Shown here in pieces: positions 41,651-51,507 of a stretch of 64,000 nucleotides of DNA. Origin of the DNA: Streptomyces sp. NBC_00190 (GTDB lineage: Bacteria; Actinomycetota; Actinomycetes; Streptomycetales; Streptomycetaceae). Below the pieces are notes generated by a model. It ran no database searches, was not told where the DNA came from, and saw only the letters and a list, made by a program, of their open reading frames with translations. Every line of letters begins with the position of its first letter. Positions within the stretch are counted from its first letter, which is position 1. The translations under genes and the position numbers were made by a program. The stretch lies in the NCBI RefSeq assembly GCF_036203305.1, contig NZ_CP108131.1, forward strand, positions 5,208,001 through 5,272,000, read 5' to 3'.

Positions 41651-42847
41651 TCAGGCGGATGCCAGCCACAGGTCCGGGCCGAACACCTCGTAGTGGATGT
41701 CGGAGGCGGGCACGCCCCTGGCGATCAGCTGCTCGCGCACGGACCGCATGAAGGGGAGCGGCCCGCACAGGTAGGCCTGGGTGCCGGGGGCGACCGGGAC
41801 CGCCGAGAGGTCGATCAAGCCCTCGCCGTCGCCCGGCTCCGCCGCTTCCTCGTACCAGAACCGGGCCGAGGCGTCGGCCAGCTTGTGCGTCAGGGCCCGG
41901 TGGTCGGCCCGCAGCGGGTGGTCGGCCGGGGAGCGGTCGGCGTGCAGGACGGTCACCGGGGCGGCGTGCCCGGTGTCGGCCAGGTGCTCCAGCATCGAGA
42001 GCATCGGGGTGCAGCCGATGCCGGCCGAGGCGAGCAGCACCGGGGCGGCGGAGTCCCGCAGGACCAGGTCGCCGTAGGGCGCCGAGACCCTCAGGATGTC
42101 GCCGACGTGGACCCGGGCGTGCAGGTGGTTGGAGACCTCGCCGTCCGGTCCGGCCGCGGCCGGACCGTGGACCCGCTTGACCGTGATCGCGCGGACCGGG
42201 GAGCCGGGGGCGGTGGAGAGGCTGTACTGGCGGATCTGCCGGGCGCCGTCCGGGAGTTCGACCTGGACCGAGACGTACTGGCCGGGCAGGTACGCCGGAG
42301 CCGGGGCGCCGTCGGCCGGGGCGATGCGGAAGGTGGTGCAGTCGGCGGTCTCCTCCGTCCGGCCGGTGACCGTCCACTCGCGCCACACGTCTCCGGCGAC
42401 GACCCGCTGCTCGGCGTACAGGCGCTCCTCGATGGCGATGAGGGCGCCCGCCATCAGCCAGTAGACCTCGTCCCAGGCGGCCGCGACCTCGGGGGTGACG
42501 GCCTCGCCGAGGATCTCGGCGATCGCCTCGAAGAGGTGCCGGTGGACGACCTGGTACTGCTCGCGGGTGACGCCGAGGGAGGCGTGCTTGTGGGCTATGC
42601 GGCCCAGCATCACGTCGGGGCGGGTGTCCGGCCGGGCGACGAGGCGGGTGGCGAAGGCGGCGATGGATCCGGCGAGGGCCTGCTTCTGGAGGCCGACGTT
42701 CTGGTTGCCCCGGTTGAAGAGGTCGCGCAGGAGTTCCGGGTGGGCCGCGAACAGCTTCGTGTAGAAGAGCTCCGTGATGTCGCCGATCGCAGCACCCACG
42801 GCGGGCAGGGTGGCTCGTACGGTCGCGGTGGACTTCTCGGACAGCAT
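41651..42847 (-). CDS. hmp: Flavohemoglobin (nitric oxide dioxygenase)
   Basis: A 398-residue NO-detoxifying enzyme: globin domain (~1-135; proximal His in KHASLGVTREQYQVVHRHL), FAD domain (RQYSLSTAPG) and NAD domain (ASAGIGCTPMLSML, YLCGPLPFMRSVREQL). It turns NO and O2 into nitrate in the cytoplasm. ATG 42847. A 23-bp NsrR-type operator lies immediately upstream (42862-42884), and nsrR is the next gene upstream on the same strand, so it is derepressed by NO. Confidence 0.95.
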   Translation of the reverse strand: MLSEKSTATVRATLPAVGAAIGDITELFYTKLFAAHPELLRDLFNRGNQNVGLQKQALAGSIAAFATRLVARPDTRPDVMLGRIAHKHASLGVTREQYQVVHRHLFEAIAEILGEAVTPEVAAAWDEVYWLMAGALIAIEERLYAEQRVVAGDVWREWTVTGRTEETADCTTFRIAPADGAPAPAYLPGQYVSVQVELPDGARQIRQYSLSTAPGSPVRAITVKRVHGPAAAGPDGEVSNHLHARVHVGDILRVSAPYGDLVLRDSAAPVLLASAGIGCTPMLSMLEHLADTGHAAPVTVLHADRSPADHPLRADHRALTHKLADASARFWYEEAAEPGDGEGLIDLSAVPVAPGTQAYLCGPLPFMRSVREQLIARGVPASDIHYEVFGPDLWLASA

Positions 42848-42861
42848 CAGGTCTCCTCGTT

Positions 42862-42884
42862 AATTGGCATTTAACATGCGTATT
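42862..42884. promoter_or_regulatory. NsrR operator upstream of hmp
   Basis: A 23-bp AT-rich imperfect palindrome (plus strand AATTGGCAT then five bases then ATGCGTATT) lies 15 bp before the hmp start codon. It matches the Streptomyces NsrR operator pattern and resembles the site at 43466-43488. Confidence 0.8.
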
Positions 42885-42994
42885 ATTGGGCAGGGTCGGC
42901 CGCCCATTGAAGGGCGGACTTCTGTTCGAACTTTCCGTCCGGGTCAGGCTAGGCGGGCCCGGGACGGGTGCGTATCGGCCATTCGGCCCGGGTG

Positions 42995-43450
42995 TCAGGG
43001 CCCTTCGGCCCTCCTCGGTGCGCCGCCCGAGATGCCCAGCAGCAGTGGACCCGTCGGGGCCGCCACCAGGTCGTTCACCGTCAGCGGGTCCAGGGTGGCG
43101 AAGAAGGCCTCCTGGGCCCGGCGCAGCGCGCCGCGCAGCACGCAGGCGCTGCGCAGCGGGCAGGGCGTGGTGCCGTCGCAGTCCACGACGTCGCCCGCGC
43201 CCTCCAGTTCGCGCACCACCCCGCCGACCGAGGCGGCGCGACCGGCGGGGGTCAGGGTGAGCCCGCCGCCGCGGCCGCGGCGCGCCTCGACCAAGCCGAG
43301 GTGCTGCAGCCTGGCGACCACCTTGGCGGTGTGGGTGTACGGGACCTCCATGGTCGCCGCCACCTCGCGGGTGGTCGGGAGGTCCGTCTCCAGGACCGCC
43401 AGGCGCATCAGGACGCGCAGGGCGACGTCGGTGAATCGGGTCAGGCGCAT
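42995..43450 (-). CDS. nsrR: Rrf2-family NO-sensing repressor NsrR
   Basis: A 151-residue Rrf2 protein with an N-terminal winged helix (RFTDVALRVLMRLAV, VPYTHTAKVVARLQHLGL). Three cluster cysteines lie in CDGTTPCPLRSAC. NsrR holds a 4Fe-4S cluster that reacts with nitric oxide, releasing repression of hmp. The C-terminal ~20 residues (Gly/Ala/Arg-rich) are not part of the fold. Start ATG 43450; the operator lies 16 bp upstream, pointing to autorepression. Confidence 0.93.
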   Translation of the reverse strand: MRLTRFTDVALRVLMRLAVLETDLPTTREVAATMEVPYTHTAKVVARLQHLGLVEARRGRGGGLTLTPAGRAASVGGVVRELEGAGDVVDCDGTTPCPLRSACVLRGALRRAQEAFFATLDPLTVNDLVAAPTGPLLLGISGGAPRRAEGP

Positions 43451-43465
43451 GCGCCCACCCTAGAA

Positions 43466-43488
43466 AACTTGCATCCTGCCTGCAAATT
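43466..43488. promoter_or_regulatory. NsrR operator upstream of nsrR
   Basis: A 23-bp site starting AACTTGCAT and ending TGCAAATT, with the inner inverted repeat TTGCA / TGCAA. It lies 16 bp before the nsrR start codon. Same arrangement as the hmp operator. Confidence 0.77.
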
Positions 43489-43677
43489 AAACCGGCGCGC
43501 GATCGCGTGCGTGGCTGAAAGCGGTGGGTCCAGGGGGGCTCGCGGGGAACAGGTCGACCCGAGAGGGTGCCCCGTCCCCGGAGGGAGTAGTCCCACCCTT
43601 TTGTGTAATGGGCCCACCAGGTTCCGTGCCGGAAGGCTGCACCCTGCAGATCCATGGAGTGATCGAAAGGGAAATAC

Positions 43678-45084
<1,407 letters not shown>

Positions 45085-45089
45085 GCGCG

Positions 45090-46133
45090 GTGGACGCCGC
45101 CCTGGCGACCGGTGAGGGCCAGGAGGCCGCGGCCCTGCTGGAGCGGACAAGAGAAACGGTCAACCCGGAACTGCGCCGGGCCGTCGAGAGTCTGCCCGGT
45201 TCGATGCGGCGCGTCGCGATGTACCACTTCGGCTGGGAACACGCGGACGGCACCCCGGCGACGGGCAACACCGGGAAGGCCATCCGGCCCGCCTTGGTGC
45301 TGGCCGCGGCCCAGGCCCTGCGGGGGCCGGGCGGACCCGTGGACGGCATCGTCCGGGCGGCGGTCGCCGTGGAGCTGGCGCACAACTTCACGCTGCTGCA
45401 CGACGACGTCATCGACAAGGACGCCCGGCGCCGCGGCCGGGCCACCGCCTGGACCGTCTTCGGGATACCGGACGCGATCATCACCGGCGACGCCATGATG
45501 GCGCTCGCGCAGCGGCTGCTCGCGGAGGACCCGCACCCGGCCGCGGCGGCGGCCGCGGCCCGGCTCGCGGCCTGCGTCATCGAGCTGTGCGCGGGCCAGC
45601 GGGCGGACTGCGCCTTCGAGCAGCGCCCGTACGTCTCGCTCGACGAGTGCCTGACCATGGCGACGGCCAAGACCGGGGCCCTGCTGGGCTGCGCCTGTGC
45701 GCTGGGTGCGCTGTACGCGGGCGCCGGGCCGGACGAGGCCGACGCGATGGACGCCTTCGGGCGGGAGGCCGGCCTGGCCTTCCAGCTGATCGACGACCTG
45801 ATCGGCATCTGGGGCGATCCGGGGCACACCGGCAAGCCCGCCGGGGCCGATCTGCTCGCCCGCAAGAAGTCCCTGCCGGTCGTGGCCGCCCTCACCTCGG
45901 GCACCGCGGCGGGGGAGGAGCTGGCGGTCCTGTACGGGGGTCCCATGACCGGGGACGACGTGCACAGGGCGGCCGACGCGGTGGACCGGGCCGGCGGGCG
46001 GGACTGGGCGCAGGCCCATGCCGCGGACCGGATGGGCCGGGCCGTGCAGCAGCTGTCCCGGGCCGTACCGGACCTCGGGGCGGCGGGCGGGCTGCTGGCG
46101 CTCGCGGAGTTCGTGACGCGCCGTACGCGGTGA
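45090..46133 (+). CDS. Polyprenyl diphosphate synthase (GGPP-synthase type), likely encapsulin cargo
   Basis: A 347-residue trans-isoprenyl diphosphate synthase. The first Asp-rich motif is LLHDDVIDKDARRRGR (DDxxD), and the second is LIDDLIGIWGD, with Gly where many family members have Asp. KAIRPALVL holds the substrate-binding Lys and Arg. Phe five residues before the first Asp suggests a C20 product. GTG 45090 lies 5 bases after the eshA stop codon and there is no own promoter, so translation is probably coupled. In Family 2B encapsulin loci, polyprenyl transferases are a known cargo class. The N-terminus here has no long disordered leader of the kind used for targeting. Confidence 0.9.
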   Translation: MDAALATGEGQEAAALLERTRETVNPELRRAVESLPGSMRRVAMYHFGWEHADGTPATGNTGKAIRPALVLAAAQALRGPGGPVDGIVRAAVAVELAHNFTLLHDDVIDKDARRRGRATAWTVFGIPDAIITGDAMMALAQRLLAEDPHPAAAAAAARLAACVIELCAGQRADCAFEQRPYVSLDECLTMATAKTGALLGCACALGALYAGAGPDEADAMDAFGREAGLAFQLIDDLIGIWGDPGHTGKPAGADLLARKKSLPVVAALTSGTAAGEELAVLYGGPMTGDDVHRAADAVDRAGGRDWAQAHAADRMGRAVQQLSRAVPDLGAAGGLLALAEFVTRRTR

Positions 46134-46152
46134 TCGCGCAGGGGCACGGGAG

Positions 46153-46190
46153 AGGCCTGTTCCGGCACCGGATGGTGCCGGAACGGGCCT
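46153..46190 (+). terminator. Terminator of the eshA operon
   Basis: A 17-bp stem (46153-46169 with 46174-46190; one G-T wobble) with a 4-base loop follows 19 bases after the synthase stop codon. Confidence 0.85.
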
Positions 46191-46257
46191 TACCGCGTTT
46201 CCGCCCCAACTCTAGGATCGCTCACGGTTGTTGACACGTGAGTGAAGGGTGTGACCA

Positions 46258-46869
46258 GTGGCGCTGGAGATACGCCAGGCGGATCAGTCGGACCGGGACG
46301 CGGTGGCGCGCCTCCTCGACGAGGCCTTCCGCACCGACCCGGTGAGCAGCTGGGTCTTCCCGGACCCGGACCACCGGGCCGCGGTGCACGGCAAGTTCCT
46401 CGGCGTCTTCGTGGACGTGGCGCTGGCCGAGGGGCGGATCGACTACGCCGTGGACGGTTCGGCCGCCGCGCTGTGGCTGCGGATCCCGGCGGGCGAGCCG
46501 GAGGGCGAGGACGAGGTCCCGGCGAAGATGCGGGCGGTGGCCGACCCGGACAACGAGCGCTGCGAGCTGGTGGGCCGCCTCACGGGCGCGGTGCACCCGA
46601 TGGCCGAGGAGCACGAGTACCTGCTGATGATCGCGGTCACCCCGGACCGGCAGGGGGAAGGGCTGGGCGGCGAACTGATCCGCCCGGTGCTGGAGCGCTG
46701 CGACCGGGAGGGTGTGCCGGCGTACCTGGAGGCGAGCAGCGAGCGCAGCGGCCGGCTCTACGAACGGCTCGGATTCGCGCACACGGGGTCGCCGGTGCAG
46801 CTGCCCGACGGACCGCTGATGTGGCCGATGTGGCGCAAGCCGGACGGGGTCGCGCATCCCGTTGCGTAA
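46258..46869 (+). CDS. GNAT-family N-acetyltransferase
   Basis: A 203-residue acetyltransferase. The acetyl-CoA motif is LMIAVTPDRQGEGLGGELIR and the later segment is YLEASSERSGRLYERLGF. Weakly related to chloramphenicol/puromycin-acetyltransferase-like GNATs, but no substrate can be named. Start GTG 46258. It follows the eshA operon after a terminator and is transcribed separately. Confidence 0.87.
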   Translation: MALEIRQADQSDRDAVARLLDEAFRTDPVSSWVFPDPDHRAAVHGKFLGVFVDVALAEGRIDYAVDGSAAALWLRIPAGEPEGEDEVPAKMRAVADPDNERCELVGRLTGAVHPMAEEHEYLLMIAVTPDRQGEGLGGELIRPVLERCDREGVPAYLEASSERSGRLYERLGFAHTGSPVQLPDGPLMWPMWRKPDGVAHPVA

Positions 46870-46966
46870 CCACTTCACCTGAAGTACTTTATGCGACGTG
46901 CCTCCGAAGCGGTGGCGCCCCCAGCTACCGCTGGGAGGTGCCCCCAGTCGAACGGAAGAGAATCGC

Positions 46967-47551
46967 TTGCGCAAGCTCACGTACTTCATCGCCACGTCGG
47001 TCGACGGGTTCATCGGGGCCCCGGACGGTGACGGCGATTTCTTCTACAGCCGCCTCGACCCGGAGTTCATCGAATTCCTCAAGGCCGAGTACCCGGAGAC
47101 GATCGCCGCCCAGGGGCGCGCCCAGCTCGGGATCGAGGACGCCGAGCCGAAGCGCTTCGACGCGGTGCTCATGGGGCGGGGGACCTACGAGCCGGGCGTC
47201 AAGGCCGGCGTCACCAGCCCGTACGGCCACCTGCCCGAGCAGTACGTCGTCTCGCGCTCCCTCACCACCCCGCCGGACCCGCAGGTCCGGCTGATCAGCG
47301 GGGACGTGGCGGCCCGGGTCCGTGAGCTCAAGGCCCAGGAGGGGCTCGGGATCTGGCTGTGCGGCGGGGCGGACCTGGCCGCCCAGCTGATCGACGAGAT
47401 CGACGAGTTCGTCGTCAAGACGTACCCGTTCTTCGTGGGCACCGGGATGCCGATGTCGCGGGCGGGCTTCGGCGTGCGCCCCCTGGAGCTCACCGGGGTC
47501 AAGGCCCTCGGCGGCGGCCAGGTCGTCACCTCGTACAGCGTCACGCGCTGA
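46967..47551 (+). CDS. RibD C-terminal/dihydrofolate reductase-like protein
   Basis: A 194-residue protein with a dihydrofolate-reductase-like fold. The NADPH-binding region includes IATSVDGFIGAPDGDGDF, DAVLMGRGTYEPG and WLCGGADLAAQLIDE. Stand-alone members (YwjB/YyaP-like) are of unknown function. The best start is TTG at 46967, because GGAAGAG lies at the right distance and MRKLTYFIATS is the family start. The GTG at 46898 would add an unlikely basic extension. Confidence 0.85.
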   Translation: MRKLTYFIATSVDGFIGAPDGDGDFFYSRLDPEFIEFLKAEYPETIAAQGRAQLGIEDAEPKRFDAVLMGRGTYEPGVKAGVTSPYGHLPEQYVVSRSLTTPPDPQVRLISGDVAARVRELKAQEGLGIWLCGGADLAAQLIDEIDEFVVKTYPFFVGTGMPMSRAGFGVRPLELTGVKALGGGQVVTSYSVTR

Positions 47552-47587
47552 CCCGCCGAACGCGCGAAACCGGCCTACCGTGGAGGT

Positions 47588-47791
47588 ATGGCCGGTGAAC
47601 AGCGGGAACAGCACGAGCACGGGACGGTCGCTCCGCAGGCCGGGCACGAGCAGCAGGTGTGCCCGGCCTGCGGGAGCCCCGTGGACACGGTGCTCAGGCG
47701 ACGCAAGTCCCTGGGGATCTTCATCCCGGAATGGGTCCGGGGTCCCTGTCGGAACCCGGAGTGTCCGGAGTGCGTTCCCCCTGGGGGTTGA
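47588..47791 (+). CDS. Small Cys-rich, zinc-ribbon-like protein
   Basis: A 67-residue protein with CPAC and CRNPECPEC, a pattern expected to bind zinc, and a His/Gln-rich N-terminus. GGAGGT abuts the ATG at 47588 directly, as at 15117. The function is unknown. It lies 15 bp from the convergent snapalysin gene's stop codon. Confidence 0.65.
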   Translation: MAGEQREQHEHGTVAPQAGHEQQVCPACGSPVDTVLRRRKSLGIFIPEWVRGPCRNPECPECVPPGG

Positions 47792-47806
47792 CCCGGTTGA
47801 ACCCGG

Positions 47807-48463
47807 TCAGCCCTTCGTCCCCATCCCGGAGGCGACGAGGCCGTTGGCCCAGAGCTGGTTGACGCGCGCCCGCTCGGTGCTGTTCGGGGTCGCGTTCTGG
47901 CACGAGGTGCCCGGGCCGCCACCCGACATCAGCTCGCTGCACGGGCCCGAGTAGTGGTCCGGCAGGCCCAGGACGTGACCCGTCTCGTGGGCGGTCACCC
48001 GGGTGGAGTTGTACTGCTGGTTCTGCCGGTAGTCGAGGAAGATGTACCCCCGGCCGTGCCCGTCCGTGCTCGCGTACGAACCGCGCGAGTCGTTGCCCTC
48101 GCGGTACGAGAAGTTCCCGCCGGAGGACACCTCCTGCAGCTTGACGTTGCTCACCGAGCTGTTCCAGATCTGCGTGGAGCGGGCTATCTGGCTGCGGAAG
48201 CTCGGCGCGTTGCGGGTGTTGTAGGTGACGGTCACGGCCAGGGCGGCCGGGTTCGCGGCGCGCTGCTCGGCGACCGAGCGCTGCACTGCCTCGAAGAAGG
48301 CCTGGTTGGCGGCCTGGTTCTCCTGCGAGTTCGTGTACGCCGCGTAGCTCGCGGGAGTGCCGGCGGGGGCGGTGGCGGCGGTGGCGGTGGGGGCGACGCC
48401 GAGGGCGGCGGCCAGGCCGAGGCCGATGGTGGTGGCCAGAACGGCCTTACGGGAGTGGCGCAT
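47807..48463 (-). CDS. snpA: Secreted zinc protease, snapalysin (M7) family
   Basis: A 218-residue pre-proenzyme. A signal peptide (1-~29, ending ATA) and a short pro-region lead into the catalytic domain. The zinc site [15 protein letters not shown] matches the metzincin-type HExxHxxGxxD of snapalysins; two Cys (PCSEL, TSCQN) may form a disulfide. These are small secreted milk-clotting proteases of Streptomyces. A divergent LysR gene lies 210 bp away, as in known snpA/snpR loci. Start ATG 48463 follows GGAGCTCC. Confidence 0.9.
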   Translation of the reverse strand: MRHSRKAVLATTIGLGLAAALGVAPTATAATAPAGTPASYAAYTNSQENQAANQAFFEAVQRSVAEQRAANPAALAVTVTYNTRNAPSFRSQIARSTQIWNSSVSNVKLQEVSSGGNFSYREGNDSRGSYASTDGHGRGYIFLDYRQNQQYNSTRVTAHETGHVLGLPDHYSGPCSELMSGGGPGTSCQNATPNSTERARVNQLWANGLVASGMGTKG

Positions 48464-48558
48464 GTGGGGGAGCTCCTACTCGTCCGGTGCGGTGGGGGGT
48501 GGTCGTTCGTGACCGGAGTCTGCGGGAGCGGAAGTGCCCGGCGGATGATGTCACTCTG

Positions 48559-48577
48559 CGATAGCACGGGCCTATCG
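48559..48577. promoter_or_regulatory. LysR operator between snpA and its regulator
   Basis: CGATAG-N7-CTATCG is a perfect inverted repeat with the LysR T-N11-A pattern. It lies midway between the divergent genes. A further CTATCGG half-site occurs at 48627-48633. Confidence 0.75.
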
Positions 48578-48673
48578 GGAAGATTTCGACAGATCAACTA
48601 GTATGAGAATGGCGGGATTCGGGGGGCTATCGGTGACTGGTGCGGCCCACGGGCCGCGGCCTACTCTCGGGGC

Positions 48674-49609
48674 ATGGAGCTTGAGGTCAGGCACCTGCGC
48701 GCGCTGTGCGCCATCGCCGACGCCGGAAGCCTGCACAAGGCCGCCCGGCAGCTCGGCGTGAGCCAGCCCTCCCTGACGACGCAGCTGCGCCGCATCGAAC
48801 GCGCCCTGGACGGCGAGCTGTTCCTGCGGGAACGGACCGGCTGCCGGCCCACGCCTTTCGGCCGCACCGTGCTGGGCCGGGCCCGTCCGCTGCTCGCCGA
48901 GATGGCCGCGCTGGTGGCGGAGGCCCGGGCGCTGGCCCGCGGGCCGCGGCTGCGGATCGGCTCCACGGCCAGCCGTGCGCTGCCGGGCTGGCTCCGGCGG
49001 ATCCACCGGCGGATGCCCGACACCGAGACCTCGCTGGTGGTGGACGTGTCCGCCAACGCGCTGCTGCGGATGGTGGATTCAGGCCAGCTGGACGTGGCCT
49101 TCGTGCACGAGGTGGAGGGCAGCCCGCTGCGGGTGCCGGCCGGACTGCAGCTGCACGTGCTGATGGAACGGGAGCCGCAGTTCGTGTCGATGTCCCGGGA
49201 CCATCCGGCCGCCCGGCAGTCGGTGGTGTCCTTACGGGACCTGGCCGCGGACCGCTGGATGGTGGACCCGTCGGTCGACGGCGAATGGGACGGGCTGCGA
49301 CGGGTCTTCGCGGGGGCCGGGCTGGACCCGCCGGTGCTGCACGCGGACTACCACACGGCGACCTCGCTGATCGTCTCCGGCGAGGCGGTGGCCCCCTGTC
49401 AGCCGACCTCCGGCCCGCGCGAGGACATGGCGATCCGGCCGCTGTCGGGTGACCCGCTCGCCGTACGGCTGCTCCTGGCGACCCGGCCCGGCGCGCACGC
49501 GGAGGTCTACGAGGACCTCCGCGCCGCGTACCGCGAGGCGGCCATGCGGACGCCGCCGTACCGGGCGTGGCTGCGCCACCACGCGAGCCCGTTGCTCGAA
49601 GCGGCGTAA
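48674..49609 (+). CDS. LysR-type activator next to snpA (SnpR-like)
   Basis: A 311-residue LysR regulator. The N-terminal winged helix (HLRALCAIADAGSLHKAARQLGVSQPSLTTQLRRIE) is followed by a periplasmic-binding-like effector domain. The gene is divergent from the snapalysin gene and probably activates it, as SnpR does in other Streptomyces. The effector is unknown. ATG 48674 has GGGGCATGG before it and only a weak Shine-Dalgarno. Confidence 0.9.
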   Translation: MELEVRHLRALCAIADAGSLHKAARQLGVSQPSLTTQLRRIERALDGELFLRERTGCRPTPFGRTVLGRARPLLAEMAALVAEARALARGPRLRIGSTASRALPGWLRRIHRRMPDTETSLVVDVSANALLRMVDSGQLDVAFVHEVEGSPLRVPAGLQLHVLMEREPQFVSMSRDHPAARQSVVSLRDLAADRWMVDPSVDGEWDGLRRVFAGAGLDPPVLHADYHTATSLIVSGEAVAPCQPTSGPREDMAIRPLSGDPLAVRLLLATRPGAHAEVYEDLRAAYREAAMRTPPYRAWLRHHASPLLEAA

Positions 49610-49627
49610 CGCGGGCGCCGGATCGGG

Positions 49628-50437
49628 TCAGTGCGGCGTGCGGACCCGGTCGTACGCCAGGGACAGCGCACCCTGGGCCACCAGGACCGCGCCCGCCGCG
49701 GCCCACCCCGGGCTGCGCCGGTGCGCCGCCCACACCAGCAGCGGTGCGCCCGCCGCGACCTGGGCCGCGCCCAGCAGCCGGGCCTTCGGGCCGCGCACCC
49801 ACGGGCCCAGCGGGCCCTCCTCCACCACGTCGAGCTCCGCCCGCACCGCGTCGCGCCATCCGGACCACTCCACCGTCTCGGCGCCGGGCGCGACGCGCGC
49901 CGCCTCCCGGAGCCGGTCGGCCCCTTCGCCGGGGCCGAGCCCCGGGGGCAGCGCCAGCCCCGCGCGGGCCAGCAGGGCGATCAGGCCGAGGAGGCGGGCC
50001 GTACCGTCCGCGGCCGGGTCGGGCCGGGTGAGCCGCTCCAGTTCCTCCAGGTCGAGTACGGGGTCCAGGCCGAGCCGCGCGGACAGGTTCCGCATGGCGT
50101 CCGGCTCGCCCGACGGTCGGCCGCGCTCGTCCCACTCGTAGACGGCGGTGCGCCGGAAGCCGCTCGACAGGGCGAAGCCGGTCCGGCCGTCCTCCCACCA
50201 CACGCTCAGCACGGGCCAGTTGACGCCGACCGCGACCGCCGCACCCCAGCCGGACAGCACCTCCGGCACGGTCTCCTCGCCGCCCAGCCACGGCTGGACG
50301 TCGGGCACGAGCACGCTCCACCCGCCCGCCGGGGCGAGCAGCAGGCGGACGCGGAGCAGGTGCGCGGCGGGACGGGCCGCGAGGGGTTCGGCCCGGCAGA
50401 GCAGCAGTCCGCCGGTAGTGGTCCGGGAGATGGGCAT
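49628..50437 (-). CDS. Hypothetical protein with C-terminal membrane segments
   Basis: A protein of ~269 residues. Residues ~60-150 contain several Trp/Gly-rich stretches (WGAAVAVGVNWPVLSVWWEDG) of no recognised family. The C-terminal ~45 residues hold two hydrophobic helices. It ends 18 bp from the LysR gene. The start is ATG 50437 or the in-frame GTG at 50443. The promoter region toward 50444-50585 is shared with the DUF4097 gene on the other strand. The function is unknown. Confidence 0.75.
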   Translation of the reverse strand: MPISRTTTGGLLLCRAEPLAARPAAHLLRVRLLLAPAGGWSVLVPDVQPWLGGEETVPEVLSGWGAAVAVGVNWPVLSVWWEDGRTGFALSSGFRRTAVYEWDERGRPSGEPDAMRNLSARLGLDPVLDLEELERLTRPDPAADGTARLLGLIALLARAGLALPPGLGPGEGADRLREAARVAPGAETVEWSGWRDAVRAELDVVEEGPLGPWVRGPKARLLGAAQVAAGAPLLVWAAHRRSPGWAAAGAVLVAQGALSLAYDRVRTPH

Positions 50438-50487
50438 GCCCACACGCTAAGGCAAACCATCCCATATCGGAGATTTCAGCAGCACGC

Positions 50488-50543
50488 TTGACTTCACTCG
50501 ACCGCGATATATCGTGTTACTCAGAAGACGCGATATGTTGCGT
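50488..50543 (+). promoter_or_regulatory. Promoter and PadR-type operator of the DUF4097-padR operon
   Basis: TTGACT (50488-50493) and TATCGT (50510-50515) with a 16-bp spacer form a promoter. The palindrome GATATATC (50506-50513) overlaps the -10 and is followed by a second copy, ACGCGATATGTTGCGT (50528-50543). This fits autoregulation by the PadR protein encoded at 51508. Confidence 0.7.
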
Positions 50544-50585
50544 GCGTCGAGACCCGTCCGTCAGCGCACGAGGAGGATCAGCCCC

Positions 50586-51506
50586 ATGGCAGAGCAGACG
50601 TCGCAGTCGACGTGGCACATCGCCGACCCGCAGAAGCTCGCCTTCGAGCAGCCGGTGACCGAGCTCCGCGTCCGGCTCGTGAGCGGCACGGTCAACGTGG
50701 TCGCCGCCGAGGACGGCCCGGCCCGCCTGGAGGTGACCGAGGTGGATGGGCCGCCCCTGTATGTGGTGCAGGACGGCGGCACCCTCACCGTCTCCTACGA
50801 GGACCTGCCCTGGAATGGATTCCAGGGCTTCAAGGAGTGGTGGGAGGCCAAGCCGTGGAAGGCCTGGTCCGGTTCCGCCTCCGGCCGCAAGGTGTGGGAG
50901 CGCAGCGCCGCCCTCACCCTGACCGTCCCCGCCGCCACCCAGGTGCAGCTGGCCACGGTCCACGCCACCGCCTTCGTCTCCGGGATCTCCGGGGGCACCG
51001 ACGTCAACGGCGTCTCCGGCGACGCCACGCTGGTCGGGCTGTCGGGCCGGGTCAAGGCGCACACGGTCTCCGGCAGTGTCGAGGCCCAGTCCGTCACCGG
51101 CGACCTCGGCTTCCACTCGGTGTCCGGCGGCCTGACGGTGGTCGACGGCGCGGGCGTGAGCCTGCGGGCCGACTCGGTCAGCGGGGACATGCTCATCGAC
51201 CTCGACCTCGACCCGTCGGCCCCGCGGCCGGTGGACATCGCGCTGAACTCCGTCTCCGGCCAGGTGGCCATCCGGCTGCCGCACCCCGCCGACGCCCGCG
51301 TGGAGGCCAACACCACCACCGGCGGCGTCTCCAACGCCTTCGAGGACCTGCGGGTCTCCGGCCAGCTGGGCTCCAAGCGGATCACCGGAACCCTCGGCTC
51401 CGGCACCGGTACCCTGCGCGCCACCACGGTCTCGGGCGGGATCGCGCTGCTGCGCCGCCCGCAGGCCGAAGCCGAAGCCCCCCTGCTCGACAAGAAGGTG
51501 CTCTGA
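50586..51506 (+). CDS. DUF4097-family beta-strand-repeat protein
   Basis: A 306-residue soluble protein. Residues ~125-290 consist of repeated short strands with VSG/TVSG turns (VSGDATL, VSGSVEA, VSGGLTV, VSGDMLI, VSGQVAI), the right-handed beta-solenoid-like pattern of DUF4097 ('adhesin-like') proteins. There is no signal peptide. ATG 50586 follows GAGGAGGA. The padR gene starts 2 bases after its stop codon (one operon). Such pairs are frequent in Streptomyces, but their role is unknown. Confidence 0.85.
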   Translation: MAEQTSQSTWHIADPQKLAFEQPVTELRVRLVSGTVNVVAAEDGPARLEVTEVDGPPLYVVQDGGTLTVSYEDLPWNGFQGFKEWWEAKPWKAWSGSASGRKVWERSAALTLTVPAATQVQLATVHATAFVSGISGGTDVNGVSGDATLVGLSGRVKAHTVSGSVEAQSVTGDLGFHSVSGGLTVVDGAGVSLRADSVSGDMLIDLDLDPSAPRPVDIALNSVSGQVAIRLPHPADARVEANTTTGGVSNAFEDLRVSGQLGSKRITGTLGSGTGTLRATTVSGGIALLRRPQAEAEAPLLDKKVL

Positions 51507-51507
51507 C

